Assembly: GCA_007130265.1 (NCBI GenBank)
Contig: SLST01000422.1
Coordinates: forward strand, 1-7,339
Length of the DNA: 7,339 nucleotides
Direction of reading: 5' to 3'
Source of the DNA: Spirochaetales bacterium
GTDB taxonomy: Bacteria > Spirochaetota > Spirochaetia > DSM-27196 > SLST01
In this document: positions 5,252 to 7,339 of the stretch, piece by piece
Numbering within the stretch: position 1 is the stretch's first letter
Layout: the number at the start of each line of letters is the position of its first letter
Program-made: the position numbers and the translations under genes
The notes under the pieces: generated by a model
What the model was told of the DNA's origin: nothing
Databases searched by the model: none
What the model saw: only the letters and a program-made list of their open reading frames with translations

Positions 5252-6274
5252 ATGGAGAGGGTATGCGTGATCGGGTGTGGCGACCGCGGACGCGTCCATG
5301 CCCGGGCATGGAGCGAGCAAGCCGACGCCAATGTCGTGGCGGTTTGTGACGTGCTCCCCGAACGAGTCGCGGCGCTCGCAGCGGAGGTGGGTGCGTCACA
5401 GTACCTCGACTGGCGCGAAGCGATCGAGCAGAGCGCAGCCGATGTCGTGTCGGTCTGCGTCCCCACATCGCTTCACGCGCAGATCGCCTGCTTCGCCGCG
5501 GAGCGGGGAATGCACGTCCTTGGTGAGAAACCGCTCGCGCTCACGGTCGACGAGGGCGAACGGATGATACGAGTCGCTCGCACGCGCGGCGTTGTCTACA
5601 TGCCGTGTTTCCAGTACCGCGACGATCCTCTCAACCAGGAGCTCCGGCGCGCGTTTCTCGAGGGCGTGTTCGGCGGTCCCGTCACCTTCCGTTTCTCGGA
5701 CGTCCGCGAGGTCAGACCAAAGACGGTCATGCACAGCCGTTCGGTCAACGGAGGTGTCGTCATCGACATGGCGTGTCACATCTTCGATCTGATGCGCTGG
5801 ATCACCGGCACCGAGCCTGTTCGGCTCTACGCCGCCGGGCATGTGTTCGGTCGGGGCAAGCCGCGGCTCTCCGGGATTCAGGATCTCGCGATCGACGAGG
5901 CGTCGATCGAGCTCACGATGGCCGGCGGACACCACCTGCAGATGTACCTGAACTGGGGTATGCCCGAAGGGTTCCCGGCCACCTCACCGGAATACTGCAT
6001 GCTCGGGCCGGCACTCGTGATGCGGTACCGCCCGGGTCCGCAGGCCGCCCTGGAGATCCAGAGCGGACCGGAAACCCGGATGGAGTCGCTTTCGCCCGGC
6101 GTCGGCACGGCAGTGAGAGTTGACCGCATGGTGCGCGCGATTCGCGGTGAGGCCGACCCCGACGTCACCGGAGAGGATGCGCTCATAGCGCTGAAGCTGA
6201 GCTATGCCGCGCTCGAGTCCATAGAATCCGGAAAAGCCGTGGAGCTCGCTCGTACTGAGTCTCCCCGAACGTGA
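5252..6274 (+). CDS. Gfo/Idh/MocA-family NAD(P)-dependent oxidoreductase
   Basis: A 340-residue protein with the two-domain layout of the family. The N-terminal Rossmann fold opens with VCVIGCGDRGRVHA (4-17, GxGxxG nucleotide loop) and has Asp33 at the end of the second strand (VCDV). It also has VPTSLHA (70-76) and the signature GEKPLALT (91-98), whose Lys93 is the usual catalytic lysine. The C-terminal alpha/beta domain carries GGVVIDMACHIFDLMRWITG (167-186); Asp172 and His176 correspond to the conserved DxGxHxxD active-site pair. Members oxidise or reduce sugars, inositols or their derivatives, often on a secondary hydroxyl. The length is normal and the catalytic residues are present, so it should be active; the substrate cannot be read from sequence. 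It has its own strong Shine-Dalgarno and candidate promoter and is divergent from UroD-like 3. The membrane protein gene starts 16 nt after its stop, so the two probably form an operon. Confidence 0.92.
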   Translation: MERVCVIGCGDRGRVHARAWSEQADANVVAVCDVLPERVAALAAEVGASQYLDWREAIEQSAADVVSVCVPTSLHAQIACFAAERGMHVLGEKPLALTVDEGERMIRVARTRGVVYMPCFQYRDDPLNQELRRAFLEGVFGGPVTFRFSDVREVRPKTVMHSRSVNGGVVIDMACHIFDLMRWITGTEPVRLYAAGHVFGRGKPRLSGIQDLAIDEASIELTMAGGHHLQMYLNWGMPEGFPATSPEYCMLGPALVMRYRPGPQAALEIQSGPETRMESLSPGVGTAVRVDRMVRAIRGEADPDVTGEDALIALKLSYAALESIESGKAVELARTESPRT

Positions 6275-6290
6275 CGCAGTACCATACTTC

Positions 6291-7339
6291 ATGCCTTCAA
6301 CCGGACCGTCAGCCGAGACCGACAGTGCACACGATTCCGCGGATCGCGGTGTGTCGTACGCGAGACTTCTCGCCTTCTACGTGCCGCTCGCTGCGACGCC
6401 CTTCCTCATCTCGTCAACGCACAACATCATCAACGCCGCGCTTGCGCGCCTTCCTTCGCCGGAGCTCACGCTTGCGGTCTTCAACGTGGTCAAGAGCTTC
6501 ACAAATGCCATCAAGGCGCCGGTGTTGATCTCCGGGCAGATCTCGACGGCGATGGCCGACAGCAGGCAGAGCTACTGGTTGACCACGCGCTTCGCCTGGA
6601 GCACCGCGGGCTTCTTCTTCGCCCTCCTCCTGCTGCTCGGGTACACGCCGCTCGGTGGGCTTTTTCTGGCGCATGTGATGGGGCTTCGCGATCCCGCGGC
6701 CGTCGAGCTCGGGTACCGGGCCATGCGGATCACCGCGTTCCTGCCGCTCGTGGAGGTCCTGCGGGACAGTAACCGGGGGATCCTGATCGCCCGCCGGCGC
6801 ACGACCTTCGTCTCGGCGGCAACCTTCGTGCGGCTCCTCGCGATCGTGGCGCTCATCGTGTGGGCGACGTCGACCCGGGCGATGCGGGGCATCGACCTGG
6901 CTGCGCTGACGTGGACGGGCGGCATTGGCGTGGAGGGTCTGCTGGTATTCGGCTCGCTCTTTCTCCTGTTCAGATCCCCGGTTCGCGCCGCACAGGAGGT
7001 CCCGCAGCGAAACACGCGCCGTCCCACGACGGCGATCGTCTTCGCCTTCTTCCTGCCGCTCGCGTTCATGATCACGCTGCGGGCCGCGCTGCAACCGCTC
7101 ATTCAGGCCGGTATCGCCCGAGGCGCCGTCTCGGCAACGCACGCCCTCGCTGTGTACGGCGTGACGTGGGGCATCGTACTCAACGTCATCGGCCCCCTCC
7201 AGATGCTGCACAACTGCGCGATGGTCTTCGCACCGAGCCGCGACCATGTCTCGTGGCCCCGGGTGCTGCGGTTCTGCACCGCGGTGGGCGCCTTCATGAC
7301 CTGCGTACTCCTCGTACTCGGGCTCACGCCGGCCGGTCA
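6291..7339 (+). CDS. MOP/MATE-like polytopic membrane protein (3' truncated by window edge)
   Basis: The frame beginning ATG 6291 (MPSTGPSAETDSAHD) is open to the right edge, giving 349 residues without a stop. After a hydrophilic N-terminus of about 22 residues there are roughly eight hydrophobic segments: about 25-41, 103-127, 172-192, 206-227, 248-268, 284-304 and 326-345, plus the shorter amphipathic 58-80. The pattern YARLLAFYVPLAATPFL (23-39), then NxALARLPSPELTLAVFNVV, resembles MATE/MurJ/ANKH-like members of the multidrug/oligosaccharidyl-lipid/polysaccharide (MOP) exporters. The second half repeats it (FFLPLAFMITLRAALQPLI, 253-271, then ALAVYGVTWG), consistent with the two-lobe MOP fold. 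The role is probably export or flipping of a lipid-linked sugar or a small molecule. The ATG lacks a clear Shine-Dalgarno; GTG 6351 is an alternative start. It follows the Gfo/Idh/MocA gene by 16 nt, so it is likely co-transcribed. Confidence 0.75.
   Translation, partial: MPSTGPSAETDSAHDSADRGVSYARLLAFYVPLAATPFLISSTHNIINAALARLPSPELTLAVFNVVKSFTNAIKAPVLISGQISTAMADSRQSYWLTTRFAWSTAGFFFALLLLLGYTPLGGLFLAHVMGLRDPAAVELGYRAMRITAFLPLVEVLRDSNRGILIARRRTTFVSAATFVRLLAIVALIVWATSTRAMRGIDLAALTWTGGIGVEGLLVFGSLFLLFRSPVRAAQEVPQRNTRRPTTAIVFAFFLPLAFMITLRAALQPLIQAGIARGAVSATHALAVYGVTWGIVLNVIGPLQMLHNCAMVFAPSRDHVSWPRVLRFCTAVGAFMTCVLLVLGLTPAG

Noticed and set aside
6414..7247. 277-codon open frame on the minus strand
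   Set aside because: It mirrors the membrane-protein frame; the product is a highly charged Arg/Glu/Asp/His-rich string without recognisable motifs, whereas the plus-strand frame is open to the edge with clear membrane helices and an internal repeat.
1..7339. CRISPR array, tRNA, rRNA, insertion sequence or prophage
   Set aside because: I saw no regularly spaced repeats, tRNA-like cloverleaf, transposase-type frame, terminal inverted repeats or phage genes.

Overview
The window is GC-rich bacterial DNA with dense genes, short spacers and strong G/C preference at third codon positions. One short stretch (about 3558-3600) is strikingly AT-rich. The gene set is paralogous UroD/MtaA-type proteins, an alpha-mannosidase-like tail, an LDH2-type dehydrogenase, a Gfo/Idh/MocA oxidoreductase and a MOP-type membrane protein. 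This is typical of saprophytic, carbohydrate-using, often anaerobic bacteria; a GC-rich spirochaete or a Chloroflexota-, Planctomycetota- or Lentisphaerota-like organism would fit. No rRNA or phylogenetic marker is present, so the taxonomy is only a guess.

Layout, left to right. (1) 1-2534, plus strand: the 3' end of a probable GH38 alpha-mannosidase, then a 21-codon ORF with a strong Shine-Dalgarno whose stop overlaps the start of the first UroD-like gene (ATGA), then a second, divergent UroD-like gene 44 nt further on. These four reading frames look like one translationally chained operon. (2) 2518-3501, minus strand: an LDH2/MDG2-family oxidoreductase whose 3' end overlaps the second UroD-like gene by 17 bp. 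(3) 3502-3602: an AT-rich divergent control region with a perfect 14-bp palindrome. (4) 3603-4007, plus: an exported type-1 copper cupredoxin. (5) 4004-4024: a hairpin that contains the stop codons of both converging genes. (6) 4021-5103, minus: a third UroD-like gene. (7) 5104-5251: a second divergent control region with a hairpin/operator-like inverted repeat, a possible sigma-70 promoter and a near-perfect Shine-Dalgarno. (8) 5252-6274, plus: a Gfo/Idh/MocA dehydrogenase. (9) 6291 to the right edge, plus: a MOP/MATE-like polytopic membrane protein that runs off the window.

Working together (inference): three UroD-superfamily proteins, two NAD(P)-type dehydrogenases of sugar/hydroxy-acid families and a glycosidase suggest uptake and catabolism of an unusual glycoside or its methylated derivative. 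The three UroD-like proteins carry different residues at the metal-ligand positions of the MtaA/MtbA family, and no corrinoid-binding protein is encoded here, so classical methanol:CoM-type chemistry cannot be assumed. The cupredoxin seems to be a separate periplasmic or surface electron-transfer gene lying between these units. The most notable small-scale features are the coupled 21-codon ORF, the two palindromic divergent control regions and the shared stop-codon hairpin.
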